A DNA stretch of 64,000 nucleotides from an uncultured Paracoccaceae bacterium (GCA_913060475.1 CAJXSD010000002.1:62001-126000); one strand, 5' to 3'; shown: positions 17,728 through 26,536, counted from the first letter of the stretch. Program-made: numbers and translations. The notes: generated from the letters alone by a model not told the origin.

Positions 17728-18290
17728 TAGACAAATTCCTGATTTTCGATCTGAATTTTGCGGGCCTCATGAAACACCCAACCGATAATGGCAAAGCCAA
17801 ACCCCGCCAAGAACAGCGAAATATCCTCAGCATCGTAAAAATAGCGTGGTCCCAGCATCCCATCAATATTTCGATAACTTAGGATCATCCGCACCAAAAT
17901 GGGCAAAAGGGTGTCGCCGATCATGGCCACCATCACCGCAACACCCAAATTGCGCAGGTATCGCGTTGTGACCAGGGTAAAGTAGTCGCCTTGCCGGATA
18001 CGGGACAAGAGTTGAATTGCAAAATAAAATGCGATCAAAGACGGTATAATCACCGCCATCCAGGCCGCGCCATATAGGACGCGTTGAAACACAGACACCG
18101 TTATTCGTGGATCCACCACATAGGCCGAATGCAAAGTCCCGTCGATATCGACCACAGTGGTCACCTCATAAATCTTGGCACCCACAACATAGGGCGTCAC
18201 AGTCATGGCCAAATTTTTCAACCAATAGGCCGCGAAAAACACCACACATGCCAGCAATACGGTCGATGCCACCTTTATCCTTGCGTTCAT
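17727..18290 (-). CDS. DUF2975 membrane protein
   Basis: The 187-aa protein has four predicted membrane segments, near residues 8-25, 75-95, 112-135 and 158-175. A periplasmic loop (YEVTTVVDIDGTLHSAYVVDPR) follows the first. RIRQGDYFTLVTTRYLRNLG is typical of DUF2975. It is the upstream partner of the small HTH gene. Function is unknown; a role in sensing for the coupled HTH protein is inferred from the constant pairing. Confidence 0.8.
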   Translation of the reverse strand: MNARIKVASTVLLACVVFFAAYWLKNLAMTVTPYVVGAKIYEVTTVVDIDGTLHSAYVVDPRITVSVFQRVLYGAAWMAVIIPSLIAFYFAIQLLSRIRQGDYFTLVTTRYLRNLGVAVMVAMIGDTLLPILVRMILSYRNIDGMLGPRYFYDAEDISLFLAGFGFAIIGWVFHEARKIQIENQEFV

Positions 18291-18449
18291 TACACATCCC
18301 TTTCGATAATTATTTATTGTTTTACATTAAATATTATTCGGATAACAATGATTCCCTATGTGTGTCAAGGAATATTTCCGCCGCCTATTTCCTGAATTGA
18401 TCCAATCAGGAGTTCGCAGTAAAGTTGTGATCAGGTCAGGGGAAATCAC

Positions 18450-19760
18450 ATGGCAGATACAACACAAACCGCCGCTGATGGCGCGCAGAACGCGGGCGAT
18501 ATTGCGCTGGGCCTGTATGATCAGGCGTTGGATTTCGCGACCGGTTTATTGCGCCCTTGGAATGCCTATCAGGTTGGCATTATCGTGGCGATTGCGCTGG
18601 TGGCTTGGGTTTTGGCGCGGGTGATAGGGCCCAAGATTGACACCATTATCGCAGGGCGTGCGCGTATTTTGGCCCCTCTGCGCAGCCGTTTAACGCTGAT
18701 CGTTTTTGTGGCGCTGGCATGGGCGACCTATCTGGTGATGCAGGAAATGACATGGCCCAGTCGGTCCTATATGATCGGGATCGTGGCCAAACTGTCACTG
18801 GGGTGGGTCACCATCGCGATCCTGACCCGCATGATTGGCAACGGGTTTTTGCGATCCACCATCCGCTATCTGGGCTGGATCTGGATCACGCTGTCGGTGC
18901 TGACCTTGACCGACGACACCATCGCCCTCTTGGACAGTGCTGCACTGACGATTGGCGACACGCGAATTTCGCTGTGGTTGCTGGCGCAAGCGGCCTTTAG
19001 CATCACCTGCCTGTTTGTGGCCGCCAAATTCATCGCAACGACCAGCACAGCGAAAATCAAATCGAACAGCGATATTTCCCCGTCCATGCAGGTGTTGGTC
19101 ATCAAATTCCTACAGGTCATCCTATACGGCGCTGCGTTTTTCCTGGGCCTAAAATCGGTTGGTTTCGATTTAACAGGTCTGGCCGTGCTGTCGGGGGCCA
19201 TCGGTGTCGGCCTTGGCTTTGGCCTGCAGAAAGTGGTGTCAAATCTGGTGTCCGGCATCATCATTTTGCTGGATAAATCCATCAAACCGGGGGACGTGAT
19301 CAGCCTGGGCGATACCTTTGGCTGGATCGAATCACTGGGCGCGCGCTATGTCTCGGTGGTGACCCGCGATGGCCGCGAATACCTGATCCCGAACGAAGAT
19401 CTGATCACAGGCCAGGTGGTCAACTGGTCCCATTCCAACGACTTTGTCCGCCTTGATTTGCATTTTGGCACGGCCTACGGCGACGACCCCCATCAGGTCC
19501 GCGCCATTGCAATCGCGGCCGCCCTAACGGTACCGCGCGTTTTGGCCGACCGGAAACCTGTGTGCCACATCGTAAATTTCGGCAACAGTTCGGTGGATTA
19601 TGTCCTGCGGTTCTGGATCAAGGATCCCACATCCGGCCTGACCAACATCCGCGGTGATGTCTATCTGGCCCTATGGGACGCATTCCAATCCCACAACATC
19701 ACCATCCCATTCCCCCAAAGCGAAGTGCGCATCCTAAACACCACCCCCACATTGGACTAG
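18450..19760 (+). CDS. MscS-family mechanosensitive channel
   Basis: The 436-aa protein has five or so N-terminal membrane segments, then the pore-lining helix and beta domain: AIGVGLGFGLQKVVSNLVSG (near 265-285), IILLDKSIKPGDVISLGDTFGWIESLGARY and the VTRDGREYLIPNEDLITG segment. The glycine/alanine pattern of the pore helix is intact. Members open under membrane tension to release solutes on osmotic downshock. It is longer at the N-terminus than E. coli MscS (286 aa). It lies alone on the plus strand and converges with the Arc-type gene 3 bases away. Confidence 0.9.
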   Translation: MADTTQTAADGAQNAGDIALGLYDQALDFATGLLRPWNAYQVGIIVAIALVAWVLARVIGPKIDTIIAGRARILAPLRSRLTLIVFVALAWATYLVMQEMTWPSRSYMIGIVAKLSLGWVTIAILTRMIGNGFLRSTIRYLGWIWITLSVLTLTDDTIALLDSAALTIGDTRISLWLLAQAAFSITCLFVAAKFIATTSTAKIKSNSDISPSMQVLVIKFLQVILYGAAFFLGLKSVGFDLTGLAVLSGAIGVGLGFGLQKVVSNLVSGIIILLDKSIKPGDVISLGDTFGWIESLGARYVSVVTRDGREYLIPNEDLITGQVVNWSHSNDFVRLDLHFGTAYGDDPHQVRAIAIAAALTVPRVLADRKPVCHIVNFGNSSVDYVLRFWIKDPTSGLTNIRGDVYLALWDAFQSHNITIPFPQSEVRILNTTPTLD

Positions 19761-19763
19761 GCC

Positions 19764-19958
19764 CTAGTCGTCATCCGGATCATCAACTGGGGTTGGCGCA
19801 ATCGATCTGGGCCTGATCCGGCCCGCGCGAAACAATGCATCGCGCAAAATATATTCGATCTGCCCATTCACGCTGCGCAGATCATCCTTGGCCCATTCAT
19901 TCAGCGCGTCCAATATTTCAGGCTGGACGCGCAGGGGATATGATTTTTTGTGGGCCAC
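19764..19958 (-). CDS. Arc-type ribbon-helix-helix DNA-binding protein
   Basis: The 64-aa protein reads MAHKKSYPLRVQPEILDALN, then EWAKDDLRSVNGQIEYILRDAL, then a Pro/Asp-rich tail. The basic strand (YPLRV) followed by two helices (PEILDALNEWA, SVNGQIEYILRDAL) is a ribbon-helix-helix fold. It lies 2 bases after the SPFH gene stop, so the two are co-transcribed. A perfect palindrome before the SPFH gene is a plausible autoregulatory site. It is a regulator by fold; targets are inferred. Confidence 0.75.
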   Translation of the reverse strand: MAHKKSYPLRVQPEILDALNEWAKDDLRSVNGQIEYILRDALFRAGRIRPRSIAPTPVDDPDDD

Positions 19959-19960
19959 GG

Positions 19961-20722
19961 TTAATAAACGGATCCTGTGTTAATGACGGGTGTCGGCTCT
20001 GCCCCTGAACTTAGCACAACCATCAGGTTTGACACCATCGCCGCCTTGCGTTCGGGATCCAAATCGAAACCATCTGTTTCCGCCAACGCGGTTAGGGCAG
20101 ATGTCACAATATCAAAAGATCCTTTCACAATCAATTCACGCGCATCCAATACCGCCGCCGCTTGCTGGCGTTTCAGCATTGCGCTGGCAATTTCAACGGC
20201 ATAGGCCAAATGATTTATGCGCGCTTCGATAATTTCAACACCTACCTCGGCAACACGATCCGAAATCTCAGTGGCCAATTCTTGGGAAACCTCGTCACCA
20301 TTGGCACGCAGGCTATGCGAATCTTTGGATTCATTGTGCGAAAAATCATAGGGATAGCGTGATGCTAATGTACGAATTGCGCTTTCACTTTGCGTATGCA
20401 CAAAGGCCTTGAAATCATCCACCGAAAACGTCGCCTTGGCGGGGTCCGCCACACGCCAAACAACAATCGCGCTGATTTCAATGGGGTTGCCCGAGGCATC
20501 GTTGACCTTACTGGTTTGGCTTTCAAAATTCCGCAACCGCTTGGACACCTTGAAACGCGGGTAATACCATGGCGGCGCCCAGCGCAGCCCTTCTTTGTCA
20601 TCCGTATATTTATACGCACCCAGCATGGTGATAACCCGCGATTGCTGGGGCTGGTTGATGTATAACCCTGCAAGAATAAACAAAATGACGATCAAACCTG
20701 CGATTAATTGAAAAAAAATCAT
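19961..20722 (-). CDS. SPFH/band-7 domain membrane protein
   Basis: The 253-aa protein has an N-terminal membrane anchor (MIFFQLIAGLIVILFILAG, residues 1-19), then a band-7 domain from VITMLGAYKYTDDKEGLRW through IEARINHLAYAVEIASAMLKRQQAAAVLDAR. SPFH proteins build membrane microdomain scaffolds or protease-regulating oligomers. The ATG at 20722 is chosen because TGGAGGA sits 6-7 nt upstream; an upstream ATG would run through the palindrome. It forms a two-gene unit with the Arc-type regulator. Confidence 0.85.
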   Translation of the reverse strand: MIFFQLIAGLIVILFILAGLYINQPQQSRVITMLGAYKYTDDKEGLRWAPPWYYPRFKVSKRLRNFESQTSKVNDASGNPIEISAIVVWRVADPAKATFSVDDFKAFVHTQSESAIRTLASRYPYDFSHNESKDSHSLRANGDEVSQELATEISDRVAEVGVEIIEARINHLAYAVEIASAMLKRQQAAAVLDARELIVKGSFDIVTSALTALAETDGFDLDPERKAAMVSNLMVVLSSGAEPTPVINTGSVY

Positions 20723-20734
20723 AAAAATTCCTCC

Positions 20735-20759
20735 ATGTGATATCATTTTAATATCACAT
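20735..20759. promoter_or_regulatory. Perfect 9-bp inverted repeat before SPFH gene
   Basis: ATGTGATAT (20735-20743), a 7-base spacer and ATATCACAT (20751-20759) form a perfect dyad immediately upstream of the ribosome site of the SPFH/Arc operon. Arc-type repressors often bind such repeats, so autoregulation is likely (inference). Confidence 0.6.
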
Positions 20760-20835
20760 TCTATCAATTAGATCAACAACTGGTTTTGATCCCACACATC
20801 CCCAACCTTTTGTATCCGAATTGACATCCCAAGGA

Positions 20836-20864
20836 TTGAGACCTAAGTGCTTTTCTGCTATACT
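20836..20864 (+). promoter_or_regulatory. Promoter of the rsfS operon
   Basis: TTGAGA (20836-20841), a 17-base spacer and TATACT (20859-20864) with an upstream TG form a near-consensus extended promoter. Predicted transcription starts around 20871, exactly at the first ATG of rsfS. Confidence 0.65.
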
Positions 20865-20870
20865 CAAGCC

Positions 20871-21323
20871 ATGCCCAGCGCTGGGGCCGTCAGCGCGCAA
20901 GTCAAGGAGGACAGAGTCCTGACACCTAGTCAAATATCAGCCACAGCTGTTGACGAACCTTCGCCGACACCCTCAGGCGAAACCAGCAAAATCACCAGCG
21001 ACGACCTGCTGGCCGCAATCCTGAAATCCCTTGATGACGACAAAGCCGAAGATATCGTGCAAATCGACCTGCGCGGTAAATCATCTATTGGCGATTACAT
21101 GGTCATCGCCTCAGGCCGTTCCTCACGCCAGGTTTCCGCCATCGCCGAAAAACTGGCCGACCGTCTGAAACAGGATCATGGCAGACTGTGCAAAACCGAA
21201 GGCAAAGAAACAGGCGATTGGGTCTTGGTCGATACGGGCGATATCATTGTCCATATCTTCCGCCCCGAGGTTCGCGAATTCTATCAATTGGAAAAAATGT
21301 GGCTGCCTCAGGGCCAAGCCTGA
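20871..21323 (+). CDS. rsfS: Ribosomal silencing factor RsfS
   Basis: The 150-aa protein carries the RsfS/Iojap domain from about residue 45: LKSLDDDKAEDIVQIDLRGKSSIGDYM, then GRSSRQVSAIAEKL and VIVHIFRPEVREFYQLE. It binds uL14 and blocks subunit joining when nutrients are low. The N-terminal 45 residues are a low-complexity extension. The ATG at 20871 sits on the predicted transcription start, implying leaderless initiation. Alternatively an AAGGAGG at about 20903 could direct initiation at the in-frame CTG at 20918. It is first of a plus-strand series with rlmH 9 bases downstream. Confidence 0.9.
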   Translation: MPSAGAVSAQVKEDRVLTPSQISATAVDEPSPTPSGETSKITSDDLLAAILKSLDDDKAEDIVQIDLRGKSSIGDYMVIASGRSSRQVSAIAEKLADRLKQDHGRLCKTEGKETGDWVLVDTGDIIVHIFRPEVREFYQLEKMWLPQGQA

Positions 21324-21332
21324 TCCGATAGA

Positions 21333-21803
21333 ATGCGTATTACAATCTGTGCCGTGGGCCGCCTCAGACGCGGTCCAGAACTTGATTTACTGTCAGACTA
21401 CCTAGATCGGTTCAACAAATCGGGCCGCGCACTGGGCCTTGGCCCCGCCACCGTATCCGAGGTCGAAGACAAAAAAAACCTCGGCATGACAGCCGAGGCA
21501 GACCTGCTAAAACGCGCCATCCCCAAGGGCGCGCGCATCTGTACACTCGATGAACGCGGGCAACTGATGTCCTCACCCGATTTTGCCAACCAACTGGGCC
21601 GGTGGCGCGATACGGGTACCGCGGATCTGGCAATCATCATCGGGGGCGCCGACGGCATCGACCCCGACCTGCGCGCCCAAGCAGATTTTTCCATCTCATT
21701 TGGCAAAATGGTCTGGCCCCATATGCTGGCGCGTGTCATGCTCAGCGAACAAATCTATCGCGCTGCCACAATTCTCTCTGGCAGCCCCTATCACAGAACC
21801 TAA
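21333..21803 (+). CDS. rlmH: 23S rRNA (pseudouridine1915-N3)-methyltransferase
   Basis: The 156-aa SPOUT methyltransferase modifies pseudouridine 1915 of 23S rRNA in the assembled 70S ribosome. The trefoil-knot region is visible: LAIIIGGADGIDPDLRAQAD, then SFGKMVWPHMLARVMLSEQIYRA, followed by the conserved C-terminal GSPYHR, which places the SAM and substrate site. It follows rsfS closely, the usual alphaproteobacterial pairing. Confidence 0.95.
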   Translation: MRITICAVGRLRRGPELDLLSDYLDRFNKSGRALGLGPATVSEVEDKKNLGMTAEADLLKRAIPKGARICTLDERGQLMSSPDFANQLGRWRDTGTADLAIIIGGADGIDPDLRAQADFSISFGKMVWPHMLARVMLSEQIYRAATILSGSPYHRT

Positions 21804-21815
21804 AACGGATCCGAT

Positions 21816-21893
21816 ATGACCAAATTCATTTTTCTCGCCCTAACCCTTGCAACCCTGTCCGCCTGTGGCGTTCCCCTCGTCCCAGGAATTTAA
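21816..21893 (+). CDS. 25-aa lipoprotein
   Basis: The ATG at 21816 encodes MTKFIFLALTLATLSAC, followed by GVPLVPGI and TAA. Residues 14-17 (LSAC) form a lipobox, giving a mature lipopeptide of only nine residues beginning with Cys. It sits 12 bases after rlmH and is probably co-transcribed. Size and composition resemble entericidin-like mini-lipoproteins, but no family is assigned. It is short enough to be missed by usual gene length cut-offs. Confidence 0.65.
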   Translation: MTKFIFLALTLATLSACGVPLVPGI

Positions 21894-21906
21894 CACCACA
21901 CCAGGT

Positions 21907-21931
21907 CTTTCATTTTTGCCCAAATACTCAC
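21907..21931 (-). repeat. Degenerate copy of the 34-nt dispersed element
   Basis: The sequence CTTTCATTTTTGCCCAAATACT matches the T-rich half of the element found at 54112, 55080 and 60131, but the GC hairpin half is missing. It lies in the rlmH/lipoprotein to gpmI gap, which otherwise shows nothing clear. Confidence 0.5.
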
Positions 21932-22013
21932 ATCACAACGCCGCACCCTGCGCAACGCTTGTGATTGGGCAAAATCCGCCCTAAATAAAACCATCCAAAC
22001 CAAAGGCCCCATA

Positions 22014-23537
22014 ATGACACCGAAACCTGTTGTACTGTGTATCCTAGATGGCTGGGGAAAACGCGATGAAACAGGCGCAAACGCACCCGCCTTGGCCCAT
22101 ACCCCAAACTTTGATCGCCTGATGGCAGACTGCCCCAATGCGACGCTGATCACCCATGGGCGCGACGTTGGCCTGCCCACGGGCCAAATGGGCAACTCCG
22201 AGGTGGGGCACACCAACATCGGCGCGGGCCGTGTCGTTGCGATGGATTTGGGTCAAATCGATCTTGCCATCGAAGATGGCAGTTTTTTCACCAACACCGC
22301 CCTGACTGATTTCATAGCACAGCTCCAAAAAACAGGCGGCACCGCCCATGTGATGGGTGTCGTGTCAGACGGCGGCGTGCATGGGCATATTGAACATGTC
22401 TTGGCCGCGCTGCAGGCACTGTCAGACGCGGGCGTTCCTACCGTTTTACACGCCGTGACCGATGGCCGCGATGTCGCGCCCAAATCCGCCGATCGTTTTA
22501 TGGCCGACCTTATCAACCGCCTACCACAAGGCGTTGAAATTGGCACTGTCACGGGTCGCTATTACGCCATGGATCGCGACAACCGGTGGGACCGTGTATC
22601 CACCGCCTATCACGCGATGATCAACGCCGCATCCCCGATCACGGCCCCCGATGCCGCAACGGCCATAACGCAATCCTATGCGGCGGACAAACTGGATGAA
22701 TTCATCCCCGCAACGGTCATCGACGGGTATACCGGCGCGTCCAACGGCGACGGGTTTTTCTGTCTAAATTTCCGTGCCGACCGCGCGCGGGAAATATTGC
22801 GGGCGATTGGGGAACAGGGCTTTGCCGATTTTGACACAGGCGCGCGCCCCGAATGGGCGGCACTGTTGGGGATGGTGGAATATTCTGTCGATCACAACAC
22901 CTATATGACCACCTGTTATCCCAAACAAAAAATCGTCAATACATTGGGCGAATGGGTCGCGAAACAGGGCAAAACCCAATTCCGCTTGGCCGAAACCGAA
23001 AAATATCCGCATGTCACCTTTTTCCTGAATGGCGGCAAAGAGGCCCCCGAACAGGGCGAAGACCGCGCCATGCCCAAATCGCCTGCTGTTGCAACCTATG
23101 ACCTGCAACCCGAAATGTCCGCACCCGAGGTAACCGAAAAATTTGTGGCCGCGATCCAGCAGGGATATGACCTGATTGTCACGAATTATGCCAACCCCGA
23201 TATGGTCGGGCACACAGGTGATTTGGATGCAGCCATGCGCGCCTGCCAGGCGGTGGATCAGGGGCTGGGACAGGTGATCGCCGCATTGCAGGATGCGGGC
23301 GGCGCAATGATCGTCACGGCAGACCACGGAAATTGCGAAACCATGACCGACCCCGAAACAGGCGGGCCCCATACGGCGCATACCACCAATTTGGTCCCCG
23401 TCATCCTGTTTGGCGGACCCGATGGGGCAACCCTGCGCGATGGCGGGCGGTTGGCCGATTTGGCCCCCACTCTGTTGGAATTGATGGGGTTGGACCAGCC
23501 CATAGAAATGACAGGGCGCAGTTTGTTGGTCAGATGA
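22014..23537 (+). CDS. gpmI: 2,3-bisphosphoglycerate-independent phosphoglycerate mutase
   Basis: The 507-aa Mn-dependent enzyme interconverts 3- and 2-phosphoglycerate. The alkaline-phosphatase-type N-terminus ILDGWGKRDETGANAPALA, the catalytic serine in GQMGNSEVGHTNIGAGR (near 62), AVTDGRDVAP and the C-terminal metal block TADHGNCETM are all present. Length is standard. Its TGA overlaps the envC ATG (ATGA). Confidence 0.97.
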   Translation: MTPKPVVLCILDGWGKRDETGANAPALAHTPNFDRLMADCPNATLITHGRDVGLPTGQMGNSEVGHTNIGAGRVVAMDLGQIDLAIEDGSFFTNTALTDFIAQLQKTGGTAHVMGVVSDGGVHGHIEHVLAALQALSDAGVPTVLHAVTDGRDVAPKSADRFMADLINRLPQGVEIGTVTGRYYAMDRDNRWDRVSTAYHAMINAASPITAPDAATAITQSYAADKLDEFIPATVIDGYTGASNGDGFFCLNFRADRAREILRAIGEQGFADFDTGARPEWAALLGMVEYSVDHNTYMTTCYPKQKIVNTLGEWVAKQGKTQFRLAETEKYPHVTFFLNGGKEAPEQGEDRAMPKSPAVATYDLQPEMSAPEVTEKFVAAIQQGYDLIVTNYANPDMVGHTGDLDAAMRACQAVDQGLGQVIAALQDAGGAMIVTADHGNCETMTDPETGGPHTAHTTNLVPVILFGGPDGATLRDGGRLADLAPTLLELMGLDQPIEMTGRSLLVR

Positions 23538-24709
23538 TAGGGGCCGCGCGCGATATCTGGACCCGTTTGCTGCGCATGAGGGCGGCGGTGTTGGCCCTTG
23601 GCCTGACCCTGTGCGCCACACCTGCCACGACGCAAACCTTGGCCGAACTGGCCGCACAGGCGCAACAGGCCGCACAAAATGTGGCGACCGCCCAAATCGC
23701 GCTGGAACAATCCAAAACTGCCAAAGATCGTGTGCGTGCCCTGACCGACACCATCGGCAGTTTCGAACAGGGTCTGGCCGTGTTACGCGACAGTCTGCGC
23801 AATGTCACAACCCAAAAAACCAGCCTGCAAACACGTCTGGACACCCAAGAGGACACATATGCCCGTCTGCTGGGTGTGTTGCTGACCATCGACAAAACAC
23901 CCGTACAAACCCAGATTCTGCACCCCGACGGGCCACTGACCACGGCGCGGTCCTCCATGTTGGTGGCAGATGTGATCCCCGCCCTGCGGTCACGGGTCGA
24001 CACCCTGCGCGCCGAAATGGAAACGCTGGTTTACCTGAATGATTTGCAGGCGCAGATTTTTCAGGACCTAACCGATGGCCTGTCACAGCTGCAGATTGCA
24101 CGCAGCGAATTGACCCGCGCGATAACGGATCGCACGGATTTGCCCCAACGCTTTACCGCGGACCCCAAGCAAACCGAAATTCTGCTGGCGGCATCGGACA
24201 CCTTGGCCATTTTTGCACAGGGGTTGGATATGATTGCCGTCGACATGGCGCAAACCAGCCTGCCGTCAATCCTGGACCGCAAAGGCACGTTGGCCCTGCC
24301 CGCGCCCGGTCGTATCATCCGGTATTTCAATGAACCCGATGCTGCAGGCATTGCGCGCCCCGGTATCATTTTGGCAACCCAGGCCCAGGCGATTGTCACA
24401 TCCCCCACCGCCGCAACCATCCGATATCGTGGCCCATTGCTGGATTACGGGTTGGTCACCATATTGGAACCCCAAACAGGCGTGTTATTTGTGATTGCCG
24501 GACTGGATCAGGTCTATGGCGACATTGGCCAAGTTGTGCCAGCGGGCAGTCCAATTGGAATGATGGGTGGAAATTCACAGACAATTGACGCTATTCTGGA
24601 TCAAAGCGGGGAAAATACTGGTACCATCCGCTCAGAAACCCTGTACATTGAAGTGCGCCAAGACCAAAAACCGCAGAACCCGACCGAGTGGTTCCGCATA
24701 GGAGAGTAA
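23534..24709 (+). CDS. envC: Murein hydrolase activator EnvC-like (degenerate LytM)
   Basis: The 391-aa exported protein has a cleavable signal (RMRAAVLALGLTLCATPATTQ), a long coiled-coil region (residues about 35-250, many Gln/Ala/Asp/Leu) and a C-terminal LytM/M23-like domain starting at LPAPGRIIRYFNEPD. The usual zinc ligands are missing: the H-x-x-x-D position reads F-N-E-P-D and the HxH reads YIEVR. This is expected for EnvC-type activators of division amidases, which are catalytically dead. The start is taken at the ATGA overlap with gpmI; Met at 23576 is an alternative. Confidence 0.85.
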   Translation: MIGAARDIWTRLLRMRAAVLALGLTLCATPATTQTLAELAAQAQQAAQNVATAQIALEQSKTAKDRVRALTDTIGSFEQGLAVLRDSLRNVTTQKTSLQTRLDTQEDTYARLLGVLLTIDKTPVQTQILHPDGPLTTARSSMLVADVIPALRSRVDTLRAEMETLVYLNDLQAQIFQDLTDGLSQLQIARSELTRAITDRTDLPQRFTADPKQTEILLAASDTLAIFAQGLDMIAVDMAQTSLPSILDRKGTLALPAPGRIIRYFNEPDAAGIARPGIILATQAQAIVTSPTAATIRYRGPLLDYGLVTILEPQTGVLFVIAGLDQVYGDIGQVVPAGSPIGMMGGNSQTIDAILDQSGENTGTIRSETLYIEVRQDQKPQNPTEWFRIGE

Positions 24710-24712
24710 GAG

Positions 24713-26044
24713 ATGATCAAGAAAATCATTCTAGCAACAGGCTTTGGATGTCTGGTTGGGTTGGGAACCGCCACACAAATGGCCGGCCCCCTGTTAGCAC
24801 AGGAAAAGGCAAACCAAGACAATGTCTATCAACAGCTTGATTTATTTGGAAATATCTTTGATCGCATCCGTGCGGAATACGTCGAAGAGGTGGACGCCAG
24901 CGACCTGATCGAAGCGGCCATCAACGGCATGCTGACATCACTGGACCCGCATTCCAGCTATCTGTCGCCCGAAGATGCCGCCGATATGCGCACGCAAACA
25001 CGCGGCGAATTTGGCGGTTTGGGCATTGAGGTGACGCAGGAAGAGGGCTTTGTCAAAGTGGTGTCGCCCATTGACGACACCCCCGCCGACGCCGCCGGAA
25101 TCGAGGCAGGCGATTTCATCACCCATGTCGACGGCGAAAGCATGCTGGGCCTGACCTTGGACGAGGCCGTGGATCGCATGCGCGGGCCAGTCGGATCAGA
25201 AATCATCATCACAATCGTGCGCGAAGGGGAACCAGAACCCTTTGACGTGTCGATCATCCGTGACACCATCAAATTAACCGCCGCCCGCGCCAGAACCGAA
25301 GGCGAAACAGTCGTGCTGCGCGTGACCACATTCAATGACAATACCTATGACAATATGGCCGATGGCTTGGCCGAACAGATTGATGCGGCAGGTGGTATCG
25401 ACAATATCAATGGTGTCGTTCTGGACCTGCGCAACAATCCCGGCGGTTTGCTGAATCAGGCGATTGCCGTGTCTGACGCATTCCTGGACAAGGGCGAAAT
25501 CGTATCCACCCGTGGACGTGATCCAAACGATGGGGAACGGTTCAACGCAAATCCCGGTGATTTGATCGATGGCAAACCGATTGTTGTTCTGATCAACGGC
25601 GGATCTGCGTCCGCATCCGAAATCGTCGCCGGCGCATTGCAGGATCATCGCCGCGCGATTGTTGTCGGCACCAAAAGTTTCGGCAAAGGGTCGGTTCAAA
25701 CCGTGATGCCATTGCGCGGCAGCGGCGCGATGCGCCTGACCACTGCGCGGTATTACACCCCATCGGGTCGGTCGATCCAAAATCTGGGCGTGTCCCCTGA
25801 CATCATCGTCAAACAGCCCCGCCGGTCCACCGACCCCGAGGATCAGGACGAATTCCGCACACGATCCGAAGCGGATCTGCGCGGATCGCTGTCAAATGAC
25901 AGCCTAAGCGAAGAGGAAATTCGCCAAATCGAAGAGGACCGCGCCAAAGCCGAAGAAAGCGCAAAGCTGCGCGATGAAGATTATCAATTGGCCTATGCCA
26001 TTGATATTCTGAAAGGTTTATCCGCAATCGAGATGGCGAAATAA
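24713..26044 (+). CDS. ctpA: C-terminal processing peptidase (S41, CtpA family)
   Basis: The 443-aa periplasmic serine peptidase has an N-terminal signal or anchor, a PDZ domain (GGLGIEVTQEEGFVKVVSPI to the ITHVDGESMLGLTLDEAVDRMRG region, residues about 85-175), and a catalytic core with GGSASASEIVAGAL (Ser near 301) and KSFGKGSVQ (Lys about 25 residues later). LRNNPGGLL is the conserved core strand. It trims C-termini of periplasmic proteins and often acts with EnvC-type coiled-coil partners or cell-wall hydrolases. It follows envC by 3 bases and ends flush with rppH. Confidence 0.95.
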   Translation: MIKKIILATGFGCLVGLGTATQMAGPLLAQEKANQDNVYQQLDLFGNIFDRIRAEYVEEVDASDLIEAAINGMLTSLDPHSSYLSPEDAADMRTQTRGEFGGLGIEVTQEEGFVKVVSPIDDTPADAAGIEAGDFITHVDGESMLGLTLDEAVDRMRGPVGSEIIITIVREGEPEPFDVSIIRDTIKLTAARARTEGETVVLRVTTFNDNTYDNMADGLAEQIDAAGGIDNINGVVLDLRNNPGGLLNQAIAVSDAFLDKGEIVSTRGRDPNDGERFNANPGDLIDGKPIVVLINGGSASASEIVAGALQDHRRAIVVGTKSFGKGSVQTVMPLRGSGAMRLTTARYYTPSGRSIQNLGVSPDIIVKQPRRSTDPEDQDEFRTRSEADLRGSLSNDSLSEEEIRQIEEDRAKAEESAKLRDEDYQLAYAIDILKGLSAIEMAK

Positions 26045-26530
26045 ATGACCCAAATCGATATCGACGCGCTGCCCTATCGCGAAAATGTGGGCATTATGTT
26101 GGTTAATGCAGCGGGCCATGTTTTTGTGGCCCAACGCTTGGACAACAACGCAGATGCATGGCAAATGCCCCAAGGCGGTATTGACGCGGGCGAAACCCCG
26201 CGTGATGCCGCCCTGCGCGAATTGACCGAGGAAACCGGCGTTACCCCCGATTTGGTGGATATTCATTCGCAAACGGCGGATTGGGTGGCCTATGATCTGC
26301 CGCTGGATATGATCCCCCAGATTTGGGGCGGAAAATATCGCGGGCAGAAACAGAAATGGTTTCGCCTGACGTTCCGCGGAACGGATGCCGATATCAACAT
26401 CGACACCGAACACCCCGAATTTTCGCAATGGCAATGGCTGCCCGCGTCGGAATTGGCCGACCGGATTGTACCGTTCAAACGCGATGTCTATGCGCAGGTG
26501 GTGGCCGAACTGGCCGGCGATTTGGTGTGA
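26045..26530 (+). CDS. rppH: RNA pyrophosphohydrolase
   Basis: The 161-aa Nudix enzyme removes pyrophosphate from 5' ends of RNA, starting RNase E-dependent decay, and may act on dinucleoside polyphosphates. The Nudix box runs from [11 protein letters not shown] through REL-x-EE-x-GV (residues about 39-61) with the three catalytic glutamates. WAYDLP-type and GQKQKWF motifs match the RppH branch. The ATG abuts the ctpA TAA with no gap. Confidence 0.93.
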   Translation: MTQIDIDALPYRENVGIMLVNAAGHVFVAQRLDNNADAWQMPQGGIDAGETPRDAALRELTEETGVTPDLVDIHSQTADWVAYDLPLDMIPQIWGGKYRGQKQKWFRLTFRGTDADINIDTEHPEFSQWQWLPASELADRIVPFKRDVYAQVVAELAGDLV

Positions 26531-26536
26531 TCTGAT

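Noticed and set aside
22764-23675. Minus-strand 303-codon ORF opposite gpmI
   Set aside because: Antisense to gpmI, whose catalytic blocks are intact; no start signal or domain.
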